Assembly: GCA_030620095.1 (NCBI GenBank)
Contig: JAUTXW010001351.1
Location: forward strand, 930,001 to 994,000
Length of the DNA stretch: 64,000 nucleotides
Reading direction: 5' to 3'
Source of the DNA: Kuschelorhynchus macadamiae
Lineage: Eukaryota; Arthropoda; Insecta; Coleoptera; Curculionidae
The position numbers were made by a program, and so were the translations under genes. Below are positions 24,403 to 35,721 of this stretch, piece by piece; positions within the stretch are counted from its first letter, which is position 1; the number at the start of each line of letters is the position of its first letter. The notes below the pieces were generated by a model, which had not been told where the DNA came from, did not search any database, and saw nothing but the letters and a program-made list of their open reading frames with translations.

Positions 24403-26256
24403 CAGGGTTGTTCAAAAGAAACGAACAAAATCCATATCTTCTGTATGAGTCATTTTTCACACAAACGCTGGAATCGTGTTTTGTAATATTTTCAGCCCTC
24501 TCTCTGCAACCTCCTAATTTTTAGGCACCTTAATTTTTTTTTCAAATCGAAGCCTAGTCATGTGGGATCTCTATAAGAAGGTCTTCTAAAACTGAATACT
24601 ATACTAGCTACAAATTAGGGGTCTGCTCATTTCATTACAATAAAACGAGTCCACATAAGTTTTTTAATTAAAATTAATATTCCAGGGGGATACTTAGCGC
24701 TTACCTGATTCGGCTAAAATAACAAATGGTGAAGGTGATATCCACCTTCTACTTAACCTGCATCGAGTCTGTGGTAAATACTATCAACTTTACTTCACTA
24801 TCACACGAATTCTTTTGGCAGTTAAATTAATAACCTCCATCCTTATTCTGTCCCCTTTAAATACCCCCATAAAGGAGACCTTGGTGGCCCAATCAATCGA
24901 ACATGTATATGAAAATGCGGTGCTATGCCATCTCGCTGAAACCATATTATTTCATGGGGAATATCTGGTTCACCTTCGTTAGGAAACATTACTGCTAATG
25001 CAGATATCAAATGGAATGAGAGGAAACATAAGTAACGCTCAGAGGTAAGATTTTCTTCAGAGAAATATGGTCCTAAAATTCGGTTATTTATTATGCTAGC
25101 TCACACATTGACTTTTTGGGGATGTTGTGTATGTCCCTTACGTATCTAGTGAGGATTTTGATCAGACCAGAATCGATAATTATATCTACTATTCGCTCCA
25201 TTTAAATAAAATGTAGCCTCATCGGAGAAGATAATATTTTGAAAAAATATGATATTTTTATCATATTTTTCAATAATTTCTTCACAGAACTATCATAGTC
25301 TTCAAGAAGTTCCTATACAATATGCACTTTATACGTATGATACTTCTGGCTCTTTAATCGCTGTACAGAAGCTCTACGGGCCTGGTTATTTAGCGTTCAA
25401 GTATCAGTTGAAGAATGTGAACTTTCTTATACAAACAGGAGTGTATCAAGTTTTTTGTCTTCAGTTAAAGCGGGTGGTCGGTCGGTTTTAGGTAAGTCCC
25501 AAACTATGCTCTTCAAATTTCTGAAATATCCTTGTCCACCTGACAATGTAATTGTATTATCGGGGTACTTTGCATTGAACAACACACAACTTTATCCTAG
25601 CTGCGTACTTGTTCTCCACAACCCAGTTCCAAAATATTAAAACTTTCTTACAATTCAATGATCAAACTTAAAGATTAACTGAGTTTATTAATTTGTGCGT
25701 CTAGATATTTGCCAAATAAACAACCAAATGAGGAAAAAACTGTCCTAAAAATTTAAGAATTGGGCTACTATCTGCATTTTGCAATGTTAAAATTTGTAAT
25801 ATTAGGAAGTTGCTTCTTAACATATGATTCAATAATAAAAACCACTATTGTTTAATCACTCCTCTCAAGATAATTCAATCAAATTTTTCCAAATCACTAG
25901 ATAGGTTTATGTGGTCTAATAATTGATGGTAACCAAGGTCGTTCTGCATCACACCACAAATATCTACTTTATAGTTAATTTTAATTATAAACTTATCTGG
26001 ACTCGTTTTACTGTAACGAAATTAGCAAATCATTCAGTTTTAGAAGACCTTCCCATAGAGCCCCCACATGACTAAGGTTACCATTTGACAAAAAAAAGTA
26101 GGTGCCTACAGATTAATGGGTTGTAGAGAGGGGGCTTAAACAATTACAAAAAGACGAACGACCATTTAAACCCCTTCACTTGCTCCAGCAGCGTTTTTGT
26201 GAGAAATGACTCATACAGAAGATATGAATTTTGTGCGTTTCTTTTGAACCACTCTG
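24403..26256 (-). mobile_element. Mariner-type (IS630/Tc1) transposon with long terminal inverted repeats
   Basis: The ends are inverted repeats. The left reads CAGGGTTGTTCAAAAGAAACG and the right, reverse complemented, CAGAGTGGTTCAAAAGAAACG. Similarity continues inwards for about 260 bp (24403-24670 against 25990-26256), with CATATCTTCTGTATGAGTCAT near each tip. The bases CATA flank both outer ends. The minus-strand interior encodes a decayed transposase. With 1854 bp and both ends present this is a full-length but dead element. Confidence 0.85.
24850..25330 (-). pseudogene. Mariner-type DDE transposase relic
   Basis: Minus-strand frames read FCEEIIEKYDKN, then NIIFSDEATFYLNG (first catalytic Asp), NRYNYRFWSDQNPH, and ILGPYFSEENLTSERYL. 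They end with IIWFQRDGIAPHFHIHVR (second catalytic Asp) and PPRSPLWGYLKG, the conserved proline-rich region before the third acidic residue. The segment between HFHIHVR and PPRSP is shortened relative to the family. Stops and frame changes occur throughout. The upstream helix-turn-helix part is not readable. Confidence 0.75.
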
Positions 26257-27549
26257 CATATATTTTTCGGAATATAGTTTAATTAATTTAGGCCTAGGCT
26301 TTTAATTCGGTTGTCTTGATAATCTGTTGCCTGTATTATTACCTATCTTGCTCGATATTCTTGAAATTTTCCAACACTCACTACCGCTGTTGTAAAATGT
26401 ACCAAACAGACTCCGCTTTAGCCTTACAAATTTTATTAAATTTGAGAATTAGTGATATTTCACAAAAAAACATTTTTTTATTTTTAACATAACATTCTAA
26501 AGTGATCCCTAAATGGTTTTGCGGGGTATCTTCCAAAATCTCTTGGCTCCCGAACCGCTTACAATTTTAAAAATTCGTGCTTTAGAAAATAAATTAGGAC
26601 CAATCAATCTTAAAGGGTTTTTCATAAAAAAATGTCAACCTTAGTAATTGGTTTTTTTTTCAAATGTATTTCCATAAAAAAGAAAATGCAGCTAGGTAGA
26701 TTATGAAAGGAAATCATGGTTTTCAGAGCGAACAATACTGCTCGCCTTTGTGAGGACCAGGGATGTGCCCGATATGCGTATTCGTAATTGAATTAGTGTT
26801 AGAATCCTCCGGCAGTAATATTCGCATGAGGTTTTTTTGTTGTGGACTTTGTAGGGACATAGAAAATTAATAATAAAGCCTGATAATTTATTTTCCTCTA
26901 ATTATCATTTTTTTTTCATTACAAAACTAGGGTACTATATATATAAAAATGTTTCTTAAGGAAAGTGGTTTGAAATAAAATTGTTTTGGATTTACTATAA
27001 TCTAGGGAAAAAACAGTAATCAGATTCTTTTTAAAACTGCCTTAATAAAAATTAAAACAATACGTTTATTTAAAAAAGAAATGGATGGCTTAAATTTTAA
27101 ATTAACAGAATATCTCGAAATTTGTAAAAAATATTATTTACCGTGATTACCGTAAATTTCAATTAATCCAAATTTGTTCAGAGTAACCACGCACTGCAAA
27201 GATAATTTGATTAAGGGAATTTAAATCGTAGTTAAAATATCCGTGTCCAGATTACGGATATTCAAGAAGAATATAAAAACAAAGTACTGTGCCTTTGTAA
27301 TGTAGCTTACCCATAATAAAAAGCCACTCTAAGGCACTGTTCTAAGACTCAAATTTCTATCTCCTTATTCATGGTTTTTTTTTTGAGAAAAAACGTATGA
27401 ACTACAGCATTCAGCTGAGAAAAAGTGAAAATTAAAATTAAAATCTTTACTAACCCTCATGTTGTAGATATAATCCAATCTGAAAATGAAGTCAAAAACG
27501 TTTTCCGAGATACTAAGGTAAGATCCACCCAATATTTTTCTTTTATGAG
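26257..27549. other. AT-rich interval, no recognised feature
   Basis: No recognisable coding or repeat structure. Confidence 0.4.
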
Positions 27550-28199
27550 ATGATAAAAGTTGTTAACGGGCAAATTGTAGGTTAGGGGCACCCGCGAGTT
27601 TAGATCGTCTCGTCGAAGGCAGACCTCTGTGTTATTTTCATAAGTGGTTTCACGTGTTCGGTTCTGCTGCTTTATTTCGGGGGGAAACGGAAGACTCAAC
27701 CGCTTAGTGTGGAAATAACGACCCCTCTAGAAAGGGAGCAAACGCTGTGAATGTGTGAGGCCTAGCTGTTCCTGCATTTTATCTCGTTCGTCCGCAGTTC
27801 TACAAAGAATATTAGCGTAATGGCCGCTATGTGGCGGGAGTGGGAGGGGTAAGGGGATAGCTTGAACGAGAGGGTCATCTCATGATATCAGTAGTACTCT
27901 CAAGGGGTACCTAGTGGAACCCAGGATGCATTTCATAAATTAAAAGAAAAAAAATCAAGAAGTATTTTAAAGATTCAGGGTGTCCGGGAGTTAAAAACTG
28001 GCCATCCGGACATCCTACCGATAACGTCTCCAAACTGGAATAAGGTGGAAATCGTCTGGGAGGGTTCCCCAGCTCTGACTAAGCCCAGGGCGGAGAGTAA
28101 TCTGGCGACTGCCTTGTAGTAAAGCCAATATGTCCTGTTATGTAACAGGATAAACAGGAAAGTCAAGTCGAAGTCAACCAGAGGGTCAGAGGCTCCCCC
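27550..28199. other. GC-richer island, possibly an old element end
   Basis: Two adjacent GC-rich blocks (27560-27930 and 27975-28190) stand out from the AT-rich flanks, with several CpGs and words such as GGGAGGGTTCCCCAGCTCTG. On the minus strand 28166-27975 is open for 63 codons, but the protein is not recognised. It could be the untranslated end of a retroelement or a fossil CpG-rich promoter. No diagnostic motif was found. Confidence 0.35.
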
Positions 28200-28499
28200 A
28201 AAATCAATTTCAGTATTAGAAGTATCAGTAATATAGTAATAATAGTATTAAATAAAAATATGATAGAAATGCTTTAGAACCATTCCAGGTCAAAAACACG
28301 GTCCTAAACAAAATAATGAAAATCAAAAAAATGAAAAACATATAAGGAATATGCACCCTATGTCTTTGGCTTAAATGATCCTTAATTTGAATATTTAAAA
28401 TATAAAATGCCAAATGAAAAAGAGAAAATCTAAATAATAGTTGAAATCGATAACCCAACTGCAGTCAACAACTTTGCTGAAAACGCGGAATTAATCAAA

Positions 28500-30263
28500 A
28501 AATCGGTATATTTCCTTTACCATACTTAACTTCCCTCATTATTAATATTTCCTTTTATTAGGAATAGTGAAGTGTGAACCAATTTAGTTCAGTACATAGT
28601 TATTTAGGAACACATATATACTGTTTTTCCAAACATTTTTGTTATACGCCATTATGCTGCAATATATTGGATCCCTACCAATATTTTGCCAATTTCTAGC
28701 TATGCCACACTTGATTATGGGCATAATTTAAAATTAATTCAATAATTATTTTTTACATTGACACATACCGCGATTTTGTTACGTCATGTTGCATTCGTAC
28801 CAGTTTATCCTTATATCATATTTAGTAGTAGTTTTTTTTAGACTGATTTTTTAAATAATTTATTAGGCGGCCATTTTGCTTATATTCATACCAAAATGTT
28901 ACTAGTTCATTTTTATGTAACACTAATTTGTTTACAAAATTTGAAGTAAACTGGATATTTGGTTTTTTTAGTATTATTTTTTTAACGTTTTACTAAGCCT
29001 CCATCTTCTTCCAATATATTATTAATATAACTACCAGGTCATCCACATATAAGCCTTAATGTTTGTCCAAAATTTGAAGTCAATCTGATGAGTAGTTTTT
29101 AAGCTATGCCGCGAACTGACAAACAGACAGACAAACCGATAGGTGGACCGACGGAATTTTTAAAATATATTTTCTGACACCTAGGGACGCTAAAACGTGA
29201 AATTATGTAAAACCTGCTAGTGTCATTTTTTCACATTACAACAATTTTATTTGGCCGCTATTTTGTTTAGCCATCTTGAAGTAGTTCCACAGTTTTATTA
29301 GCTCATCTCTATACTACAATTAGTTTTGGCACACAGTTTGAAATCAGTTCAATAAGTAGTTTTTTCAAGATGAATTTCTAAATATTTTATTAAGCTGTCA
29401 TTTTGTTCCGCCAGCTTGTATCCGTACCAAAATTTTGCCAGTTGATTTCTGCATAATACTAGATTTTTGTGCAAATTGGATAGTTAGTTTTTTAATTAAT
29501 AATTTTTTTGGCGTTTTAATAGGCCGCCATCTTGTTCTGGCTTATTGGATTTTTACCAAAATATTACTAGGTTATCCTCATATGAGCCTTAATTTTTCAC
29601 TAAAATTTGAAGTCAATATGATAAGTAGTTTATCAGCTATGCCGCGAACTGACAGACAGAAGACAAACCGACAGACCGACCTACGGAATTTGTGAAACAT
29701 ATTTTTTTGCCAACAAGGCCTCAAAAACGCGAAGAAATGAAAAACCTGTGAGGGTGATTTTTCAGATTACAAAAATTTCAATTGGTCGCCATTTTGTTCC
29801 TCCATCCTTAAATAATACCACAGTTTTACTAGTTCATCTCTCTACTACAATTAGTTATGGCACACAATTTGAAATCAGTTAATTAAGTAGTTTTCGTAGG
29901 CTGATTGTTAAAATATTTGATTAAACCGCCATCTTGGATTCATACCAAAATTTTACGAGTTAATTCCTACATAATACTTGATGTTTGTGCATAATTTGAA
30001 ATATATTGAGCACTCTCTTAGTAATAAATTTTAACATTTCACTAGGCCCCCATTTTGTTTTGTCGTATTGGATTTTTACCAAAATATTACCAAGTCATTC
30101 CCATACGACCTTTCATTTTTGACCAAAATTTGAAGTCAATCGGGTAAGTAGTTTTTTAGCTATGCCGCGAACAGACAGACAGACCGACTGCATTGAGAAA
30201 TCATGTTTTTCATCATCTAGGCACCGTGAAATGTAAGGATCTGATAAAAGCTCAGAGGGTGAT
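28500..30263 (-). repeat. Left foldback arm: about three 520 bp units of subrepeats
   Basis: Reverse complement of the same family as 32354-33728. The spacer TAGCTATGCCGCGAAC.GACAGACAG is found at about 29101, 29636 and 30158, so the unit length is about 520-535 bp. Each unit also has about three subunits with CGCCATTTTGTT. The outer end reads AATAGTGAAGTGTGAA and CCTTTTATTAGG, the reverse complement of the terminus of the right arm. The inner end (CTCAGAGGGTGATTTG at about 30250) falls at the same unit phase as the start of the right arm. Confidence 0.8.
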
Positions 30264-30264
30264 T

Positions 30265-30900
30265 TGTTCACGAATACAATACTTCCATTTTATGAGGGAA
30301 CTAAAAAGGTTACAATTTTACATCCCTGAGTGTGACGTAGCACGTAAGGGTATTGTAAGAGGAATTCTAAAAGATTTGGAACAAGCGAAAATACTAGAAA
30401 ATTCCTACTCTCCCATCATTGATATTTTTAAAACGAATATTTATGCGGAAAATCAACACTGTTAAAGTCGAAACGAATTTCGTAAAAACAGGTACGTGTT
30501 TGATAACCTTTAAAGGGAGAATTCTCCCCAAATATGTTCAAATTTATGGATTCGAAATCACTGTGGTCCCATACATTTTACCGGTTACCCAATATTATAA
30601 ATCTCTTCTTTACGGGCAAACAAAAAACCAATGTCGTGGGAAAAAATCCCATATGTGCAGCGAGGTCGAAACTAATAATATAACTCACTTAGAAAATTGT
30701 TTAGATACAATATAATGCATACACTGTGACAGTATACAACATACGTCAACCGATAAAAATTGTCCGGAATTTTTCAGGCAAAAACAAATACGGACATATA
30801 TATACCTAGAAGCGATACGTTTTTATGAGGCGGATCAACTCTTGCCTAAAATAAAAAAACGATTTTCCCAAACTAAAATCACCAAAAACGTCTAATCAAC
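30265..30900 (+). pseudogene. I-type LINE ORF1 (gag-like, zinc knuckle) relic
   Basis: Frames read FYIPECDVARKGIVRGILKDL, then (shifted) FVKTGTCLITFKGRILPKYV and FEITVVPYILPVTQYYK. A damaged CCHC array follows (YYKSLLYGQTKNQCRGK, CIHCDSIQHTSTDKNCPEF) with RQKQIRTYIYLEAIRFYEA after it. This is the layout of insect I/Jockey-type ORF1 proteins, which bind element RNA. The first knuckle has lost both of its leading cysteines, and a TAA stop at 30713-30715 separates it from the next. Confidence 0.75.
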
Positions 30901-31280
30901 CCTTTACCCAAATTAGACAAAATAGATAATTATATAACAAGCAACAAAGCGAAATGTCCCTAACCGTAACCAAACATACAGCGAAAGAACATCCCTTAAA
31001 AAAGAAAGGCATCATCCCCCCAACATTCACACAAAACTTAGATACTCAAAAAAAGTATATGTTCCCGCAGGGAACTAGAACAAAAATAACAGAATCGATG
31101 GTCGAATATGTACAAAATAATGAATCATCAGAAACAATAGTATCTGACTCAACAGAGAAAAGGAGAGGGCAGTCCTCATGGACAAACCAGGTTGATTTAA
31201 AAAGAGATAGTCAAAATGTATTCAAAATATTCAAAAATATATCGGCGACAGATATCTTTCTAATTAATAATTATATTTAG

Positions 31281-32353
31281 AGGGAGGAGGCATCGCACTT
31301 TTAATGAAAAATAATATCTCTTTTAAAATAGTTGATCTGCAATTTTACTTGTCTCTACCTATTAATGTCCAAATACAGGCCATGAACATGTTATGATTAG
31401 ATATTATTAATAATAAATGTTTATATCCCTCCCAAAACTAAAAAAGACTAAACCATATTGAAAAACATATTCGGGCAAATACCTCACCCCAAAATAATAT
31501 TAGGATTTTGATATAATACCGGCAATCTAAACAACATGGGAAACATATTCTGTAACTTGAGTTCGAAATTAAACCTCAATATACTGAACGATGGCAGGCC
31601 AACTAGAATGTCTCACCCCGGAGAGAAAGAATCAGCTCCAGACATAACCTTGGTATCACCCGAAATTGCAATTAAAAGTAACTGGAAAATGATTGTGGAA
31701 AAAGTGATCATTTCCCCATAGAGTTTTCAAGAATTTTGTGGAAATCTCAATAGGTCCACACAAACGGAAAAGATATGGATAAAGGTAAAAAAGTTTACCA
31801 ATACAAGAATAAACTTATCCAATAAGTTCTCTACCATAGAGGTAGCTGACAAACTTCTAAATGACCTTTAAAGTATAAATATAGACCCCAATTTCAATTT
31901 CAGGTAAACAGAACAAAACAGGTTTCTCACAATAACACTGCAGGAATTTAATTGGCCAATACAAGAAAAAAGAGATTCTGCACCAGGAATGGATAACTCT
32001 AACAACTCTATGATCAGAAACTTACCCGATAGTGCAGAAGCAGAAATAATTAAAATATTTAGCCAATGTATATAAGGTAAAAAGATACCCCAACAGTAGA
32101 AGAGATCACGTTGATACTGTATTATTAAAGCAAACAAAAAACCAAAACATCCAACCAGTTTCAGACCGACAGCATTAAACTCATGCACATGTAAAACATT
32201 TGAAGCTATAACTAGCAGCAGAGTAGAATGGAAGGTAGACTTCCGGACAATCAAATAGAATTCAGAAATGGAAAGGGAAATTTGGAAAACCTCACACTTA
32301 ATATACAAGGGACCTTTAAAAAATCAACACGCTACTAGTATTTATAGACATAA
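31281..32353 (+). pseudogene. I-type LINE ORF2 relic (endonuclease and RT start)
   Basis: Pieces in order: GGGIALLMKNNISF (apurinic-type endonuclease middle), LNILNDGRPTRM and SAPDITLVSPEIAIKSNW (late endonuclease), then RDSAPGMDNSNNSMIRNLP (pre-RT region). Next come HPTSFRPTALNSCTCKTFEA (RT motif 1), RVEWKVDF and ENLTL-type sequence, and TLLVFIDIK (start of motif A). The endonuclease SDH box and the RT FADD box are missing. It stops where the right arm begins. Confidence 0.75.
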
Positions 32354-33728
32354 AAGTCATCCTCTGATTTTTTTGCAGATCTCTACGTTTCACGGTCCCC
32401 AGATACCGAAAAAAATTTTTTCTCAATTCCGTCGGTCTGTCGTTTTGTGTATCATAGCATAAAAAAGTACTCATCCGATTGATTTCAAATATTGGTCAAA
32501 AATTAAGGGTCATATGGAAATGACCTCGAAATATTTTGGTAAAAACCCAATACGGCAAAACAAACTGGCAGCCTAGTGAAACTAATTAACCATTCTACTT
32601 TAAATTTTGCACAATAATCAAGTATTCGTAAGAATTAGTTGGTTGAATTGAATTGAAACCAATCCAAGATGGCGAAACAAAATGGCGGCCTAATAAACTA
32701 TTAAAAAATTCAGCTTAAAAAATACTTGTTAGACTGATTTTAAATTTTGTGTAAGAATTAATTGATGTATAAAGAAAAACTGGTAAAATTATGATACAAT
32801 TTAATACGGAAAAATAAAATGGCGGTCAAATAAAATGTTTGTAATCGTGAAAAAATCACCCTCTCAGTGTTCAGAGTCCCTAAATGCCAAAAAACATGTT
32901 TTCTCATTTCCGTCGATCTGTTTGCCGGTCAGTTCTCGGGATAGCTAAAAAAACTACTTACCTGATTGACTTCAAATTTTGGTGAAAAATTAAGGGTTAT
33001 ATAGGGATGACCTGGTAACATTTTAGTAAAAATTAAACAAGGTGAAGCAAAATGGTGGCCTAGTGAAATGTTAAAAAAATTGTTACTAAAAACTGATAAT
33101 CCAATTTACCTCAGATTTTGTACAAAAGTAAGCGTTACGTAAAAATGAACTGATAACATTTTGGTATAAACCAAAGATGGCAGAACAAAATGGCGGCCTA
33201 ATAAATTATCAGCTGAGTAAAGCATTAGAATCAATTGCATTTCATTGAATTATCGTAGTTTTACTAGACACTTACAAAAAAAAATTAAATCAGCCAGTAA
33301 AGTATTAGAATGACTGATTTCAATTCATTCAAAGTGTGATACATAGATAATCTGGCAAAATTGTGGTACAAATTCAAGATGGCCGTACAAAAGACCGACC
33401 AAATAAAATGTTTAAAAAATCAACGTAAAAGATATCTTCTTATTCAACTTACTTCAAATTTTACACAAAAATTGTGATATAGGGATAAACTGGTATGAAT
33501 TCAACATGACGGACCAAAATGGTGGTCTAAAAACAATTAGTGTAAAAACTACTTATTCAATTTATTTTAAATTATGCCCAAAAAATGTGGCATAGGTAGA
33601 AACTATTTAGTATGAATCCAATATAATATAAAAAACAGTATATATGTCTAAATAAATGACTATGGGCTAGATTGAGTCACACTTCACTATTCCTAAAAAA
33701 AGGAAAAATTCATAACCGATTTTTCTAA
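32354..33728 (+). repeat. Right foldback arm: subrepeat array
   Basis: Two higher-order units start at about 32354 and 32866 (TCA(T/C)CCTCTGA/CAGTG, then TTTC.TCAATTCCGTCGGTCTGTC, then ATAGC.TAAAAAA.TACT), a period of about 512 bp. Each is followed by subunits with CAAGATGGCGAAACAAAATGGCGGCC-type ends (near 32554, 32680, 32818, 33052, 33190, 33385 and 33517). It ends with CACTTCACTATTCCTAAAAAAAGG and ATTCATAACCGATTTTT, mirrored at the left arm's outer end. No coding content. Confidence 0.8.
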
Positions 33729-34299
33729 CGACTTGCCAATAAAAAATACAAAAAATTCCCTGGACCGAGAAATAAGGTTTCAATCTGAGTCAAATATTTT
33801 ACCTAAGCGGATCAATTGTTAAGCATTTTATTTCATAATAGATATATCTCCGAAAGATATTTTGTTTACGTACTAAAATTCATATAAAACATGCAAAGTG
33901 CATCTTCCATATACTTTTATAATAATTATTTAACGAAACAATTAATTTGAATCATTGCTGAACTTTCGATATTTTTTTCATACAACTAAAGCTTTAATTA
34001 TTTACCTTATAACTTTAATAACTAATATAATATCCAAAATAGTAGTTTTTACATACTCATAGACATTTGATATTTATTTATCAGGAAGATATTTTGTTAA
34101 GTTAAATGTAATACGGGGAAAATAGAATCTGTACAAAAAACATACGATAAACCAAAATACATAGTTAGAAGGTCATGGAGCTAAAACTCAACAAGAAGAG
34201 ATTTTACTTTTTGTACCAGGTATTTGAAAACATACGAATAAAAATTTAAGTATTACAGTTAAATATTAGCTATGTTGAAAGTAAAACTAGATAAAAGGT
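33729..34299. other. AT-rich interval, no recognised feature
   Basis: No recognisable frames or repeat partners. Confidence 0.4.
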
Positions 34300-34376
34300 A
34301 ACTGACTAGTTGGCACAAAAGATAGGATTTTGGTTATTGAGTAATCAGTGTTCTAATCCTACCTGACGGTTAAAAG
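34300..34376 (+). other. Weak tRNA-like segment (possible SINE remnant)
   Basis: GACTAGTTGGCAC resembles a worn A box and GTTCTAATCCTACC a worn B box, about 40 bp apart. No cloverleaf closes convincingly. It overlaps the end of a decayed LINE, so this is tentative. Confidence 0.25.
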
Positions 34377-35640
34377 TTCTGATATGTTTTTTAAATGACT
34401 GATTTGAATTTTATTATTTCATAATGAATATTATTACAGATTAAAAACATATATATTTAAAAGATTATTTATATTTTTCTGTTTGATGGATAGGAATTTA
34501 TAAGTTATTTTGATATCTAGTATTTAAATTATGAAAATTATTCCGAAATTGAATTTTTCCATATAAATAATTGCAAGTATAGCAATATATAGTAGCAATT
34601 TGTTTAAAATTATTTTATGAATAAAACAAGAAAAATAATTCCGCTTCTAAATTCTAATTTAGTTAACTTAAATCCGTTTAAAATTGGAGATATATGACCA
34701 TTCTTTAAGACCAGTTGCATACCTGATAAAATTATGTAAAATTTGTAATTTATATTAAAACTAATACTTTTTTGATAAATTGAATCACAATAATCAAGAC
34801 TACTTAGAAATAAAAAATCAACAAGTTTGAGTTTAGTGTTAGTATCTAAAAAAATATTTAAAACTGTATAAAATTCTTAGTTTAAAAATATGCATTTTTA
34901 ACGATTTTTTAAAATGTCCATTAAAGTTAAATTTTAATCAAAAACAATAACAAGGAATAGTAGAACTCTCATGAGTAATTTTAAAATTAGAATTGGTTTT
35001 TATTTTGGTAACTAAATTTTTTGGGACTATTAATAATAATTTAGATTTATTAACATTAATCTTTTAATCCATATTTTTACGTATATTAAAAAGGTCTTCA
35101 TTTATTAAACTAGCAAAATGTATTGTATTTTCAAACGTAATTTTATGATGAATTTGAGTATCATCTACAAATGTTAAAAGGGTACCATGTTTAATTGATA
35201 AATAAAAATCAAATGTGTAAATAATAAAAAGCTATGGGTCAAGTACAGACCCACAAGATACATTTATGTATCGATAGCATATTAGAAAGTGTCAAATATG
35301 TATTCATTAGAAATTATTCTAATAAACCATTGACATGTATTTACATTAAAACCTACGTATTTAAGTTTGGCTATAAGCATCTCAGGATTTAAAGAATCAA
35401 AAGCTTTTGCCAAATCAAATAATATTACATTAGTACCAAATCCACTATCTCAATTTTTTAAACTATCATCTTTTAATTTAAGAAAGTAATGTTGTGGTGC
35501 TAATTTTTCATCTAAAACTGGATTGATTTTCTGGTATTTTGGGTATGGGAATATTAGTGCTAATTTTCCATATATCTGCAAAATAATTATTTGATATTGA
35601 GATATTGATAATATGAGTAAGAGCGTTAAATGAAAAATAA
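34300..35640 (-). mobile_element. Decayed Jockey/CR1-type LINE reverse transcriptase
   Basis: Minus-strand pieces in order: IPENQSSFR and STTTLLS (motif 2a), VILFDLAKAFDSLNPEML (motif A), CGSVLDP and LFIIYTFD (motif B), then LLTFVDDTQIHH (motif C). Thumb-like blocks follow (GLKINVNKSK, LKFNFNGHFKKSLKMHIFKLRILYS) as far as about 34300. Motif C has FVDD, where FADD is usual, and stops break it throughout. It is 5' truncated and is followed on the right by a Penelope copy on the opposite strand. Confidence 0.75.
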
Positions 35641-35721
35641 GCATTTACAACGAGGATTTCCACGCACATATAATACAACTCTCGTAGCATGGCCCTGAAA
35701 ATACTTATTTTTCATTTAACG
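35625..35721. repeat. 18 bp perfect inverted repeat at the LINE/Penelope junction
   Basis: CGTTAAATGAAAAATAAG at 35625-35642 is the exact reverse complement of 35704-35721. The right arm belongs to the Penelope RT coding sequence (TYFSFNG), and the left arm lies just outside the Penelope 5' truncation point. Confidence 0.8.

Larger units (their letters stand above)
30264..32353 (+). mobile_element. Degraded I-type non-LTR retrotransposon between two inverted arms
   Basis: Contains ORF1 (gag-like, to about 30900) and the first part of ORF2 (endonuclease and RT start, about 31281-32353). It is cut off 3' exactly at the right foldback arm, within the first catalytic RT motif (TLLVFIDIK). All frames are interrupted. 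The I-group assignment rests on the gag with zinc knuckles and on the GGGIALL and SAPDITLVSPEIAI endonuclease sequence. Confidence 0.75.
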
